Positions 45,303 to 56,301 of a stretch of DNA of 64,000 nt are shown here, in pieces. This DNA comes from Favolaschia claudopus (Eukaryota > Basidiomycota > Agaricomycetes > Agaricales > Mycenaceae): the NCBI GenBank assembly GCA_037176885.1, contig JAWWNJ010000137.1, positions 186,001 to 250,000 on the forward strand. Reading direction: 5' to 3'. The position numbers and the translations under genes were made by a program. How positions within the stretch are numbered: position 1 is the stretch's first letter; each line of letters begins with the position of its first letter. The notes below the pieces were generated by a model. That model did no database searches and had not been told where the DNA came from. It saw nothing but the letters and a program-made list of their open reading frames with translations.

Positions 45303-45715
45303 TGTGATACCTGTGGAATAGGGTATACGCTTTGGGCATGGCCAAAGGCCTAACACCCAAATCAGTAGCTTAGTCCGTAGCTTCCGTATATTACATTGCC
45401 AAACATTATGTAATACAATATACTTTTACCGCACACCTTGACAAGCCAGTTCCTACGAAGAGACCTGAAGTGTCCAGTGCGGCGACTAACCGCCCGAGCG
45501 TTGGTCGCGCTCCCCTCTCGAGGGTTACAAGAGTCCTGCCCCGGGTGACACGGCTCCTCGACTAGGATTACAAGTCCCCCCCGCGCTCAGGGATACGCAA
45601 GACGGGGCGCCAGGAATACCTCAAGACCGCAAGACGGTCTCAACCTCAAGAGGCCAGAAGCCTTCCTGAACCTTGACGTCCCCTAGCGCCCCGGATTTGG
45701 CGCTAGACCGTCACA
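45303..45715 (+). repeat. 3' LTR of the 6.5-kb element
   Basis: Matches 39205-39617 over the full 413 bp with one substitution seen. It follows a purine tract that is itself duplicated 84 bp upstream (45207 and 45291). Confidence 0.88.
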
Positions 45716-46905
45716 GAGTCGATTGCGCTATGTTTCGTAATTTTCCCATGAAATCTCGGTGTTCGGCCAAAATTTTGGGGTCAATTTTTTTGATTTTGAG
45801 TTTTGGAGAAATCGGCTCGTGCAAAACCGTTGTTTGGGTCTATAACAAGATGTTTACACAGAAAACCAGCCGCCTGGGCATGTGTCACACCTTCCATAAA
45901 TAGAAGATCAAAGTTGTCGACTTTGTGTGTCCGGCACTGTACTTCCGGACGAATCATTGCGAAGATCATGACAAAATGTCATGAAAAAACGTTAGGCCCT
46001 GTTCGGGAACCCAATTTGCTAGATGTAAGGGCTCCATGATACCGCATAAGGCAGGTATGCCAGTCACACCGTCATAATTCTCACGCCCCACTCCTACCTC
46101 CCCGCCCACTTCCCGCCGCAAATTGCAGATTTTTTTCAGATAACCATCAAAATACCGAGTAGTAGTTGAGATACTGAGCTCGTCATTGTCAACGACGTGC
46201 TACAAATTGAGCGATGTGGAAGACATGGCAAAGTGGTGATGCCGTGACTCAGTGTGACACAAGGTCCTGAACAACATCATGAATTTCAAAACATTCCCTC
46301 TGCACAGTGTGTACTTTCAAACGGCGATGCTCAGGGCAGAGGTGTACAACAAAACATTGAGGGAAGCTTTGAAGATCATGCTTTTTCAAAAATGAAGTCC
46401 ATTCACCTCGATTATGTTCATCTTTGTGCAGGGACAGAGTTTCTGCCGCCCTTTCACTACAGATTCCCTGAAAGCGTATCCCAAATAGTTTCCCAATAGA
46501 ATCTGTACCTATCTCAATATCTGTGTGCCCTTCCACAGACTGTCAATTTTGATGGGGAAGCTTGCTTAGGGCTCCAAAATGCAGATGCTTACAAAATGAC
46601 TGGGTGCTTTGTAAGCACAGCTGTGCGGGCCTCGGACTTGGGATATCCAGCTGTCAATGTCATGTGACCTCGGACTGTGCTCCGAAACTCCGAAACTGGG
46701 TGATGTAATGACACTACGTTGCATCACATGTCGAAAAACACGTCTTCTTGTATCGCCTCGTTCTTGCTCGTTTCTTGCCCAATCTCGACTATTCTTGTAT
46801 GTATGAGGTCGCCTTAGTCCGGGCCTCGAGACGCTGGTGTTTTCTTGGCAAAATTCCGACTTTCTTTTTGGCCGACATCCACTTGACATTCAGCTTCTCC
46901 AACAT

Positions 46906-48149
46906 GACCAAAGTTACAATACCCCGAGTCGGGAGACCCTCAAGTGCTATCCAATTTTACGCTGCACGTTCAATATAGTCAGGCTATTACGAGCGTCTAA
47001 AATTTCACAGATCGTCGACAATCCTTCGTACTAACGCACCAGTTCGAAATACTCCATACTCTCGTCCGCATCGTATTACCCAAGACCGGCTACCGTTGAA
47101 ATTGGCTTCCGATGAATTGTTCTCGGCTGCTTTTGGGTCAAGGATCACTTATTGAAAAACTATCAAGCATGACTTTCAAGTGTTACCTTCCTCTTTGTGA
47201 TCGAGTTCTGTGCTTCACGACATCGGCCCTGGATTCAGCTCTTTGTCTTGGGCGCCCATACCTTAATACCAATACTCTGTTCATGCATACCGAACTGACA
47301 GTCGCATCCAATTTGCAAAATTTCAGACCTCGTCTTGCTTACAGCAGTTTGCAGATGTAATGACACCACGTCGCATCACATGAGAAGAAAGCACAAAAAA
47401 CACGTCTTCTTCTCTCCTTCGTGTCTCTCTCGTTTGGACGACAAATAGCATGATTTTGGTATCGGAGGACTCGCCGTAATCCAGGCTTCAAAACAACTAT
47501 CTTTTATCGCCGAAATCCTGACTTCATTTTGGCCGACATCCACCTTGCTCGTCATCGTCATCGCCGTCTTGGACGCAATTCTGGAGAGAATGCCTCGTGT
47601 GTAAGCGCGTTAGGAAGGCAGTTCTAGTCGCTTTCAATCTATATGCATTTGTAGCGCGGATTCCGGTTGTTCTTGTGTCTCTTCTCTACTTCCACCGTGA
47701 TCACAGTTTTGTTCTCTGGTTTTGTAACTTTTGTTCCTTCTCAGGCGCGTGTAGCAATTCTCTACCGTGCGGTGTATAGCACCAGTGGGGTGCGTCCTCA
47801 AAAGGAAAGGACACTAATTTTTCGCCAAATTTCGCTGTGGCGTATTCTATTTATTTTTTTCGTTTGCCACGGGAGTCTGCGTGGCTTACTTACTATTAGC
47901 CACTTTGTACCACACATACAATACTAAGCATGCCATGACTATTTTCTGGAGATGACTCATTCTGTGTGCATAACGCTGCTATGCACATGGAGTAAGATCA
48001 AATGGTCCCAAACAAATTATTCTGATAAGTTGTTATATACACCCGGCAGCCACAATTTAAACTTGCACATATGCCAAGAGCGACCAAAAATGCCTTCCAA
48101 GTGCGCCTACACATGGGCGATTCCGTCCAGAATCGCGCCAAGCGCGACA
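46906..48149. other. Spacer of the giant inverted repeat
   Basis: The 1,244-bp unique centre holds no recognised gene. Its part 47357-47550 is a diverged copy of the innermost 200 bp of the arms (46705-46905 plus, 48150-48350 minus), sharing GTAATGACACCACGTCGCAT-like and TTGGCCGACATCCAC words. So three copies of that motif block occur within 1.7 kb. Confidence 0.6.
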
Positions 48150-51100
48150 ATGTTGGAGAAGCTGAATGTCAAGTGGATGTCGGCCAAAAAGAAAGTCGGA
48201 ATTTTGCCAAGAAAACACCAGCGTCTCGAGGCCCGGACTAAGGCGACCTCATACATACAAGAATAGTCGAGATTGGGCAAGAAACGAGCAAGAACGAGGC
48301 GATACAAGAAGACGTGTTTTTCGACATGTGATGCAACGTAGTGTCATTACATCACCCAGTTTCGGAGTTTCGGAGCACAGTCCGAGGTCACATGACATTG
48401 ACAGCTGGATATCCCAAGTCCGAGGCCCGCACAGCTGTGCTTACAAAGCACCCAGTCATTTTGTAAGCATCTGCATTTTGGAGCCCTAAGCAAGCTTCCC
48501 CATCAAAATTGACAGTCTGTGGAAGGGCACACAGATATTGAGATAGGTACAGATTCTATTGGGAAACTATTTGGGATACGCTTTCAGGGAATCTGTAGTG
48601 AAAGGGCGGCAGAAACTCTGTCCCTGCACAAAGATGAACATAATCGAGGTGAATGGACTTCATTTTTGAAAAAGCATGATCTTCAAAGCTTCCCTCAATG
48701 TTTTGTTGTACACCTCTGCCCTGAGCATCGCCGTTTGAAAGTACACACTGTGCAGAGGGAATGTTTTGAAATTCATGATGTTGTTCAGGACCTTGTGTCA
48801 CACTGAGTCACGGCATCACCACTTTGCCATGTCTTCCACATCGCTCAATTTGTAGCACGTCGTTGACAATGACGAGCTCAGTATCTCAACTACTACTCGG
48901 TATTTTGATGGTTATCTGAAAAAAATCTGCAATTTGCGGCGGGAAGTGGGCGGGGAGGTAGGAGTGGGGCGTGAGAATTATGACGGTGTGACTGGCATAC
49001 CTGCCTTATGCGGTATCATGGAGCCCTTACATCTAGCAAATTGGGTTCCCGAACAGGGCCTAACGTTTTTTCATGACATTTTGTCATGATCTTCGCAATG
49101 ATTCGTCCGGAAGTACAGTGCCGGACACACAAAGTCGACAACTTTGATCTTCTATTTATGGAAGGTGTGACACATGCCCAGGCGGCTGGTTTTCTGTGTA
49201 AACATCTTGTTATAGACCCAAACAACGGTTTTGCACGAGCCGATTTCTCCAAAACTCAAAATCAAAAAAATTGACCCCAAAATTTTGGCCGAACACCGAG
49301 ATTTCATGGGAAAATTACGAAACATAGCGCAATCGACTCCGTTAATCGAGCTGGTCCTGTCCCTGATAACATCAAAGCAATTTCACGAGCCGTTTTGGCA
49401 CAAATTCCTTGGGAAACATCGCCGTATTTGGACAACTTACATCATGTTGATCAATTCTATCACAGACCATGTGTGATTGTAGTTCAGGCCGTCACCCTTC
49501 CACTTACACCTGCCAAGGATCAGTAATTTTGCTATAAATTCATTTTTCATTAAATAATCTAGTTTTAACCCCAAAGGAAGGTGAGGCCGTAGTTTACAGG
49601 CTAGTTTACTGCTCGGTCCGAAGTTGCAACCCAAGTTGAACTTCCGACCCGAAGTTTTCCAAAAAAGGCAATTGAACCGGAAGTTGAACTTGTAGTTGAA
49701 CTTCAACTTTAATGAAGTTTGGCATCAACAATTTGTAGTCGTACTTGAATCTCACCAACATCTTTGCAAGTCCCGATGTACCTGAAGTATGAATGATCTA
49801 TCCAGAGAGATCTAAACAACCACTCATCATTCAGCCGAGACCGGCAACTGATCTTGTTGATGGCCCCGCTGGCACACGCTCGGCATTGCTCTCTAACTTG
49901 CTCTGACTTCTTCTCGATGCCTCCTCTCCCTTCCTTAAACCTTTGTCTCATTCAATTTGTTACTTTACCAAATTCGCCGCTCGATTCTCCCGGTTTTCTT
50001 GTGAGATTTCTTATCTCCGGCTTTCAGTTGACTTGCTTACTTGGTTTCACCTATCCCAGCACTGCGGTTGTTGTACCTTTAGCATAGGCTAAATTGCTGA
50101 ATTATTTTGTGCGCAGGATGCTCAGTTTCCTACAAATCATGAATGCTTGGACTTCGGTTCAACGTTCAACTCTTGGTGTCAAACATCACCGGGCAAAGAG
50201 AATGAATTGCATTTTGACGCCCTGTGTTTAGACAAAAATTCATCCAAGCTTCGGAGAAAGGAGGCGTGAAGAAGGGTATATGTATTCCTAACCTGGAATT
50301 GGACAGCTAGGCCAGTGGAAGTCAGCTTCACGCTTTGTATGTGTATATACAGGGACTGCAGCGTTTGAATGATCATGGAACATTCTGCGATAATTTCATC
50401 TACAGTTTGGGATGTAAATTAGCAAAGAGCATAGAAAATAAAACTAATATTTACTCTCAGTTGACTTGAGGATCATCCAGCCAAGCAAAGAGTCGAAGAC
50501 TAGCCGCCTCGAGACTCGAGTTGAGACTTCGGTTGAAATTGGAAAGGCACAGTAAATCAAATAATACTGCAATTCTTATTGAAAAATTGGGTCGCAAGAG
50601 TCGGTTTAGTAGTCAAATGAACAGCTTTGAAGCACTAAATCAGCTCTTTACTTGAATAGATTAGACAGTTGACAAAGCAATGAAGAATATGGCAGAGTGG
50701 AAAGATAACTCAACTGACCTCAGGATCTGGTTGGATCCGAGAGGTTATTGCAATGAGATTGCCAAATTGATCCTAAACACTTCGTTCAACTGCAATGCAA
50801 AGGAAGTTGGCTTGCCAGAGGTTAGATGGCTGGTTCACAGGAAAGTTGATTGGTCAGTTATCTGTGTAGAATGAACGTACCTGACATGAGAGACACGGGA
50901 AGGAGGGGTGTCAAAGCTACTGGGGAATTGCAAGTGAATTAAAACTTGTTTCATGAGTACGCGAAACGCAAATGACCAACGGACATTGTGTCATACTTGC
51001 CTAGAGTCAGTTGGTAATTCAGAGCAGACAACAAAAATCAATAATATGGCCAGATCAAACTGATTCACAGGGGGGATTGCTCGGATTGCTAGTGCGTCGA

Positions 51101-52413
51101 ACTGCCGGAGTCAGCTCAGTGTCATGAGATGCCTCCGAGTCAGGCAAAAATGTTTGATCAAACAATCTAAGCCTTCATCGAGGACTTGCAAGACTCGGTG
51201 ACTCGGAGTCGGACTGTCGGAGTTGACGAAGAAGAAAAATCCATACAGTTTCAGGAGCGTAGGTGCCAATCATCAGAGTCAAGGAAGGTCGAGGTGCCAT
51301 TGAAGTTTGAACACGCGGCCGGGGACTTGAACTTGACTTGAACTGTGAGACAGAAAGATACAAGATGCGTCTCTGCTTCGCTCCGGTACGTGGTTCGAGC
51401 TAGAAAGCCCTTAGCCGGCGAAGCCGATGATTTGAAGGCAAGAATCAAATCCGAAAGTTGAGCGCGAATAAAAAAATTCGAAAGCACATTCGAATCCCCC
51501 GAGAAGCGGCGGTTGGACAACATATAGGTTTAAAATAGGAACCAGACGAAGGAGGCGCGAGAATGAAAAGAATTTAAAGAAGACACCACAACCAACCGAA
51601 TTCGCAGTGAGACAAAAGAGAAACTCCACAAACAAATTAATTTCTCGATTTGTCGAGTTCACGATGGGCAGGGACACTACGCCGCAGACCGCAGTGGTGA
51701 AAAGACATAGCATGCAATCCCGGGACATGCATGGCTCACCGGATCGGAAACCAGGTTGCGAGATTACCTATTTCAAGGGTCTCAAGGGAACTCAGCCTTT
51801 AGGGAAGAGTCAAGACGACAGAATGAACTTCGCTGTGCAATGAACAAAAAGTTGCAGAATTGAGTAATACAACAGAGGCTAGGGAGTGCCTTGGCACTCC
51901 ATGTTCACATAAGCCTATCAGGGTCTCTTCTGTTGCTGTTCTGCGCAGAGGGATATATAAAGAGATTCGAAGTGCATGTGATCCGCTATCACATCGGCTG
52001 ATGATCCCTGATGGATAGGCTCGGCCCGGGCCCATCAAATCATGCAAACGAGCTTGAACTTGAAGTTCGCACTCCATGAACTTCGACCGTTGCTGAAATT
52101 TGAGTTTCAAGTAAGAGTTAATGTCTTCATATTCCTCGTCCCGCTCAACTTCCGGTTGGAAACTACAGATCAAAGCTCGAATATTTAATGAAAAATGAGG
52201 TCATATTTTGCGCTCGGAGCTCAAACGGGGTACACACAGTTTCGATCTTTGACCTCAAAAATCTGGCCACAGCCAAAATGTCGTGGGAAAAACTTCGGAG
52301 GTGGTTTTTTGAGCTTTTCAGGGGTCGGCGAATCCGAATCTGAAGTCAGATTTATCCCCAAAATTCCCGTTCGCCGGCAATCAACATTGTCGACTTTGCG
52401 TGTCCGGCACTGT
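48150..52413 (-). repeat. Right arm of the giant inverted repeat (uninterrupted)
   Basis: 4,264 bp, reverse complement of the left arm without the LTR element. It preserves the empty LTR target (ATCGACTCCGTTAATCGAGC near 49331). A 10-bp TGTGTATATA-type insertion near 50340 is not in the left arm. It extends 966 bp beyond the inner tip of the TIR element at 49116, so it is not just two copies of a transposon. Confidence 0.92.
49116..52412. mobile_element. 3.3-kb TIR element R, intact ends, TA-flanked
   Basis: The 26-bp inverted ends start CAGTGCCGGACACACAAAGT and, from the other side, CAGTGCCGGACACGCAAAGT. TA flanks both ends (49114-49115 and 52413-52414), as for Tc1/mariner-type insertion. 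At 3,297 bp it is large enough for a gene, but no transposase is recognised. Open pieces at 50680-50874 and 51607-51843 (plus) look protein-like and could be exons. The left and right copies agree in every frame. Confidence 0.8.
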
Positions 52414-52414
52414 A

Positions 52415-53540
52415 AGGGCAACAGCTGCCAGGGCCTGAGGCCCGAGGTACTCAAGAGTCCAATAAGCACTGGGCAGAGGGAGAATCCTTAGAGAACAGAG
52501 TAAGGAGTCTCCATGCCCAGGCGTCACAGTAAAAGGGCGCGTGACGCGTGACTTCTCACGGGGCGTGGGAACTATGTAGTACTGATGGTGCTTTCTCCGA
52601 TGCCTGTTGCAGCTGCCCTATTGTTCATCCCATTGGACGACATGGTGATTACGAGCCTCTTCTGGGCAGGAGGGATGCATCGGTAAGTATTCTGCGACAT
52701 AGTGGTTGCGCGCAAGCAAGAACACAGCAGCGATGGAGTCGGCACCAAAATTAGTGAGTGACGTCAGGTCCCATCAGAGCGTTTTTTTTTTTTGGAGTGC
52801 TCTTGAATTTTGCAGTTAGCTGGAACTGAGTATTTTTCTTTGAGTGTTTGTTGAGTGTTCTCCCGGGTCGGGCTTTCACGGCAGGCCCGACCACGGAGTT
52901 ATTGTTTTCCGCCCGAACCGTCCATTTTTGGCTGATGTTGCCCGTCAAAGATCGATTTCTACGTATGATCTCCACTATATGGGTCAAAGAAACCGGCGAA
53001 ATTTTGACCTGTCAAAAAGATTTTCTTTGTTTTTTGCAAAACCTAGGAAGGCAAAATGTGCATGCCGCCTTTCGGATCTCGAATTGACCAAAATTCGGCA
53101 TGTACGGCCAACGGCTGCGGCTACAAACGCTAACTCCATGGTCGGGCTTTTACGGCAGGCCTGACCAGGGAGAAGACTCCCGGACTCCGACTCCGACTCC
53201 GACTCAACTTACTGTTACTGTTACTGTCTGAATCAGAGTGCCAGCCTCTGGGGTAAAACACGTATCTTTTCTCACAGGTATTTTCGTCGCTTTTATTTTC
53301 TGAACCTTTGCTTGCCGACTACGTAAACGCGTGACCTCCCATGGGAGGTTGACCGACGCGTCTGTCACAGTGACACTATCACTCTTCTCCCTCGTCATCG
53401 CGCCCGCGCTGCGCCTCGAATCCGGCCAAGTTCGTCCATATAGGGCTCCGATACTCTACCCGACACTCATTAGACCTTATACAGCTCTACTATCGACCCC
53501 CATGCCTGGCTCAGACCTTAGCTTGCGCCATCTACCAGCC
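52415..53540. other. No gene; paired hairpins and a simple repeat
   Basis: Hairpins GGTCGGGC-(TTTCACGGCAG)-GCCCGACC (52866-52892) and GGTCGGGC-(TTTTACGGCAG)-GCCTGACC (53140-53166) stand 274 bp apart with conserved loops. A GACTCC/GTTACT simple repeat lies at 53175-53230. No coding sequence is recognised. Confidence 0.5.
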
Positions 53541-53545
53541 CTATC

Positions 53546-53747
53546 TGTGACGGATCGGCGTTCGCATCCGCTCACGGCGAGATCTGCCCGTGTTGTCCCC
53601 ATGACTCCCTTCACACAGCCTCGATTTTCCTGTATAAGTAGTTAGTTCTTGTCGTAGATAGCTTTTCCCTTGGTCAATTTAGTACTTACACCAGTTCTCT
53701 CTTGATCCCTGTGTGCCGGAACTCGACTCCCCCTCGCTTCCGTCACA
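53546..53747 (+). repeat. 5' LTR of the gag-only element
   Basis: 202 bp, starts TGTGACGGATCGGCG and contains a TATA-like TATAAGTAG near 53632. No difference from the 3' LTR was found on side-by-side reading. Confidence 0.9.
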
Positions 53748-53842
53748 TCTTTTGAACTGAACCAAGTCTCTAGATCTGTCGACGCTCTTGACTACGCTTG
53801 CCCCCGACCTCCTCTGACCCTCTGAGCTCGACATCGACCCCG

Positions 53843-56125
53843 ATGACTGATCCCGCTGGCCGCGCTCGCTACCCTCTCCGCTCTCATGCTCATGTCCCAG
53901 TTCCTGGACCTGGAATGTCTGTGCCGAGACCTGTTAGTACTGCCATCGCCGTGAGTCCCCGTTCTGGCACTCACCGACCGGAGAGTCGTGCCTCCTCGAC
54001 AAAATCACGCCCCGTCTCTCCCGACCTCTTGTACAGTCGGGCAGTCTCGGGTGGACCTTCTTCTCGTGTAGATACACCGCTTCCTTCAGGCAGCGAGAAC
54101 CCATCACCCTCGGGTGGTAAGACTGCTTCGCTTTCGGGCGTCGAACCGTTGCCTCTGGGCAACGAGACCTCATCGTCGATACCCTCGACGCATACCGAGC
54201 TCTCTGGGCCCGTATTGACCTCTGCCGTGGATTGGGGGATGCTCGACGAGGGTGTTGCTATGTCTCGCATGGCAACGCCGCGTCGTCAGAATTCTATGGG
54301 TTCTCGTACCGTAGTAAATGATGTTGCGTCCCATTCAACCTCAACCGTCTCTCGTGCGATTCACAATATGAGTGTTAGTGAGCTGGTGAGTATTGCTCGT
54401 CGTCACCAGGCTCAGGAAGCTCTGGCTGCCGCGTCGGGGCGCGGGGTAACTATCCCGCGTGAGATTCCGCTCGTTGATGAGAACACGAGCTTGATAGATA
54501 TTGATGAAAGATCGGCCGTGAATGTGCCTGAAACTATTGTCAGTCCGGCCATACCTTCTGGTGTTGGAACCTCCCACCAGAAAGGTAAAGGTGCTGACCC
54601 TCGCAACTGGGGTGCAGCTAACCTTTCGGAAGAATTCTCTGAGCGCGACATTGACGCGCAAAGGGCCGCTCTTGAGAATTTCGCCGCAATTGGCCGTGCT
54701 GTCAAAGAAGAACAGTTTTCACCGCCACCTGGGTTCTTTGATCAGACGCCAATCACCTTGGCTTCTGAACGGACCGAACCCCGAACTCCGAGATCATTGC
54801 TCAAGCCGACGAAAAATTCAATCAACTCTGGCCAGAGTGTAGATGAAAAGATTGCTGATCTGCAAGCGCAGATCAGCAGCTTGCAACGTTCTCAGACGAT
54901 GACGCCAAAGGTTGACTTAACCAAGGCGCAGACTGCTGTTAAAAACAGCATTGATAGACAGATCGGTGCGGATCACGGAGCTCGCGGATCCCGTCCCGAG
55001 CCCACTTCTGCTACGCGCGTCGCGCCAGGCAGCTTCATCGAGCGCACCCTGCGCAATGCCGAGCGTGTAGATGGTTCACCTACCCCATCCGACCCATCTG
55101 ATTCGTCGAGCTCAGATTCTGAGCCCTCAGATGGTTCAGGTTCCGGGAGGTCCTACCCATCGCGTAATCGTCGCAAGCGCCGTTCCTCGAGGAAGAAACG
55201 AACTTCTCGCAGGAAGAATAAAATGATTTTGAAGCCTATTCCTCCAAAGGAATATGATGGCTCACCGGATGCCATTGCATTCCATCGATTCGTCAAGGAA
55301 GGATCGAATTATGTTCAACTCGGCAAAGTCCCGACTGATCAACGAGTCTTTTACTTGTCGTACTACTTGACGGCTCGTGCACTCGAATTCTACAACAGCA
55401 AGGTTGAGAATGATGAGCATGTCTGGACTCTAAGTGAGTTCTTTTGGGGTTTATTCAATTTCTGTTTCCCTGTGAACTTCCGCGAGAAGCAACGCACTCG
55501 ATTGCGCTCTTGCCTTCAAGGCACCAAGTCAGTATTGATTCACAAGGCTGAATGGGAACGAATTTACAATACCATTGGTCTTGAAGCCAACCAGGAGAAG
55601 ATTGTGATGTTCTGGCGGAGCCTCAACGCCGACATTCGGAGGGAAATGTTTCGCGATAAACTTGATCCCGAAACCTCTTCTTGGGCTGAAGTTACTGCGG
55701 GTGCTGAGAGCGCCGAAATTATCGTCAAGGTTGACGATGATAATGATGAACTTGATATGGCTGGATCGAGTAAGACTCAATCCAAGCCCGATGACCAGAA
55801 ACTGGACTCAGATTCGAACGGGAAACGTCGTACTGGAGGGCGCGTTATCTCGGTTTCCAGTGTTGAACCCGAACCTTCTACGACTGCTTCGAAATCTCGC
55901 GACAGCGGCAAGCAACTTTCGGTTAAGAAACGGAATGAATACCTTGCCGCCGGTTTATGCTTTAACTGTGGTGTACAGGGACACCTTTCTCGTAACTGTC
56001 CTGAACTCAACACGATGGTTTCGAAAGGAAAACCTCCCGGTTTTGCATCCCACGCAGTTGATTTCGCGCTGAATGATGATCGCGATGCTCTATTGGAGAG
56101 CACAGAAGTCCTTGAGCACTTCTGA
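53843..56125 (+). CDS. Gag polyprotein of a non-autonomous LTR element
   Basis: The first ATG in frame (53843) gives 760 residues; the frame is open to 53798 without ATG. The N-terminal 400 residues are Ser/Pro/Thr-rich and disordered. A coiled-coil-like helix (DEKIADLQAQISSLQRSQ) and an Arg-rich stretch (NRRKRRSSRKKRTSRRK) precede a capsid domain (about residues 455-620: YDGSPDAIAFHRFVKEGSNY, LTARALEFY, WTLSEFFWGLFNFCFPVNFR). The zinc knuckle CFNCGVQGHLSRNC lies near residue 710. It would form the particle and package RNA. No frameshift or stop, and no pol frame downstream: only 176 bp separate the stop from the 3' LTR. Confidence 0.88.
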   Translation: MTDPAGRARYPLRSHAHVPVPGPGMSVPRPVSTAIAVSPRSGTHRPESRASSTKSRPVSPDLLYSRAVSGGPSSRVDTPLPSGSENPSPSGGKTASLSGVEPLPLGNETSSSIPSTHTELSGPVLTSAVDWGMLDEGVAMSRMATPRRQNSMGSRTVVNDVASHSTSTVSRAIHNMSVSELVSIARRHQAQEALAAASGRGVTIPREIPLVDENTSLIDIDERSAVNVPETIVSPAIPSGVGTSHQKGKGADPRNWGAANLSEEFSERDIDAQRAALENFAAIGRAVKEEQFSPPPGFFDQTPITLASERTEPRTPRSLLKPTKNSINSGQSVDEKIADLQAQISSLQRSQTMTPKVDLTKAQTAVKNSIDRQIGADHGARGSRPEPTSATRVAPGSFIERTLRNAERVDGSPTPSDPSDSSSSDSEPSDGSGSGRSYPSRNRRKRRSSRKKRTSRRKNKMILKPIPPKEYDGSPDAIAFHRFVKEGSNYVQLGKVPTDQRVFYLSYYLTARALEFYNSKVENDEHVWTLSEFFWGLFNFCFPVNFREKQRTRLRSCLQGTKSVLIHKAEWERIYNTIGLEANQEKIVMFWRSLNADIRREMFRDKLDPETSSWAEVTAGAESAEIIVKVDDDNDELDMAGSSKTQSKPDDQKLDSDSNGKRRTGGRVISVSSVEPEPSTTASKSRDSGKQLSVKKRNEYLAAGLCFNCGVQGHLSRNCPELNTMVSKGKPPGFASHAVDFALNDDRDALLESTEVLEHF

Positions 56126-56301
56126 ATTCGCATGATGGTCTTCCTCGACAATGAAATGGTCGTCGAGGAGGGCGAGGATACCAGAATGGTTTGAGATTGA
56201 TTTTTCGAAGACCATTTCGGACGTTGAATTGATTTTGAACGAGATTTATTTATTTTCGTATGAAGATTGAGCTCGTCGTGGTCGACGATCTGGAGGGCGG
56301 A

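Larger units (their letters stand above)
39205..45715 (+). mobile_element. 6.5-kb LTR element without readable gag or pol
   Basis: The two 413-bp LTRs (39205-39617 and 45303-45715) start TGTGATACC and end CGTCACA. They differ at one position seen (about 39546 against 45644). The flanking 5-bp duplication is GAGTC (39200-39204, 45716-45720). The uninterrupted target survives in the right arm near 49331-49349. A primer-site-like TTGGTGGACACAC follows the 5' LTR and a purine tract GCGGGGGGCAC precedes the 3' LTR. The interior is GC-rich (about 40.3-43.7 kb) with only chance frames, so it is non-autonomous or fully decayed inside. Three further purine-tract-like words (42713, 44635, 45207) suggest older copia-like 3' ends nested within. 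Confidence 0.85.
36137..45939 (+). mobile_element. 3.3-kb TIR element L, interrupted by the LTR element
   Basis: The ends are CAGTGCCGGACACGCAAAGT (36137) and the complement of CAGTGCCGGACACACAAAGT (ending 45939), 26-bp inverted repeats with one difference. TA follows on the inner side (45940-45941); the outer flank is CA (36135-36136), one transition from TA. Net length is about 3,287 bp. No transposase is recognised; the longest frames are under 125 codons and could include exons of an unknown gene (for example WKDNSTDLRIWLDPRGYCNE, minus strand near 37675-37869). Confidence 0.75.
36136..46905 (+). repeat. Left arm of a giant inverted repeat (interrupted)
   Basis: This arm is the reverse complement of 48150-52413 except for a 6,511-bp LTR element plus its 5-bp duplication (39205-45720) and a 10-bp indel near 38200. 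Frames of 60-124 codons are repeated residue for residue in both arms, so identity is close to 100 percent. The outer boundary coincides exactly with the tip of the internal TIR element; the inner boundary (46905) has no recognised feature. Confidence 0.92.

Noticed and set aside
36136..52413. Inverted repeat as an assembly or hairpin-read artefact
   Set aside because: The arms differ by a 6.5-kb insertion with its own target duplication and a 10-bp indel, which an artefact would not produce.
36136..52413. One single giant transposon bounded by the outer TIRs
   Set aside because: Outer flanks do not match (CA on the left, TA on the right), each arm has its own inner TIR, and symmetry extends beyond those, so an inverted duplication explains more.
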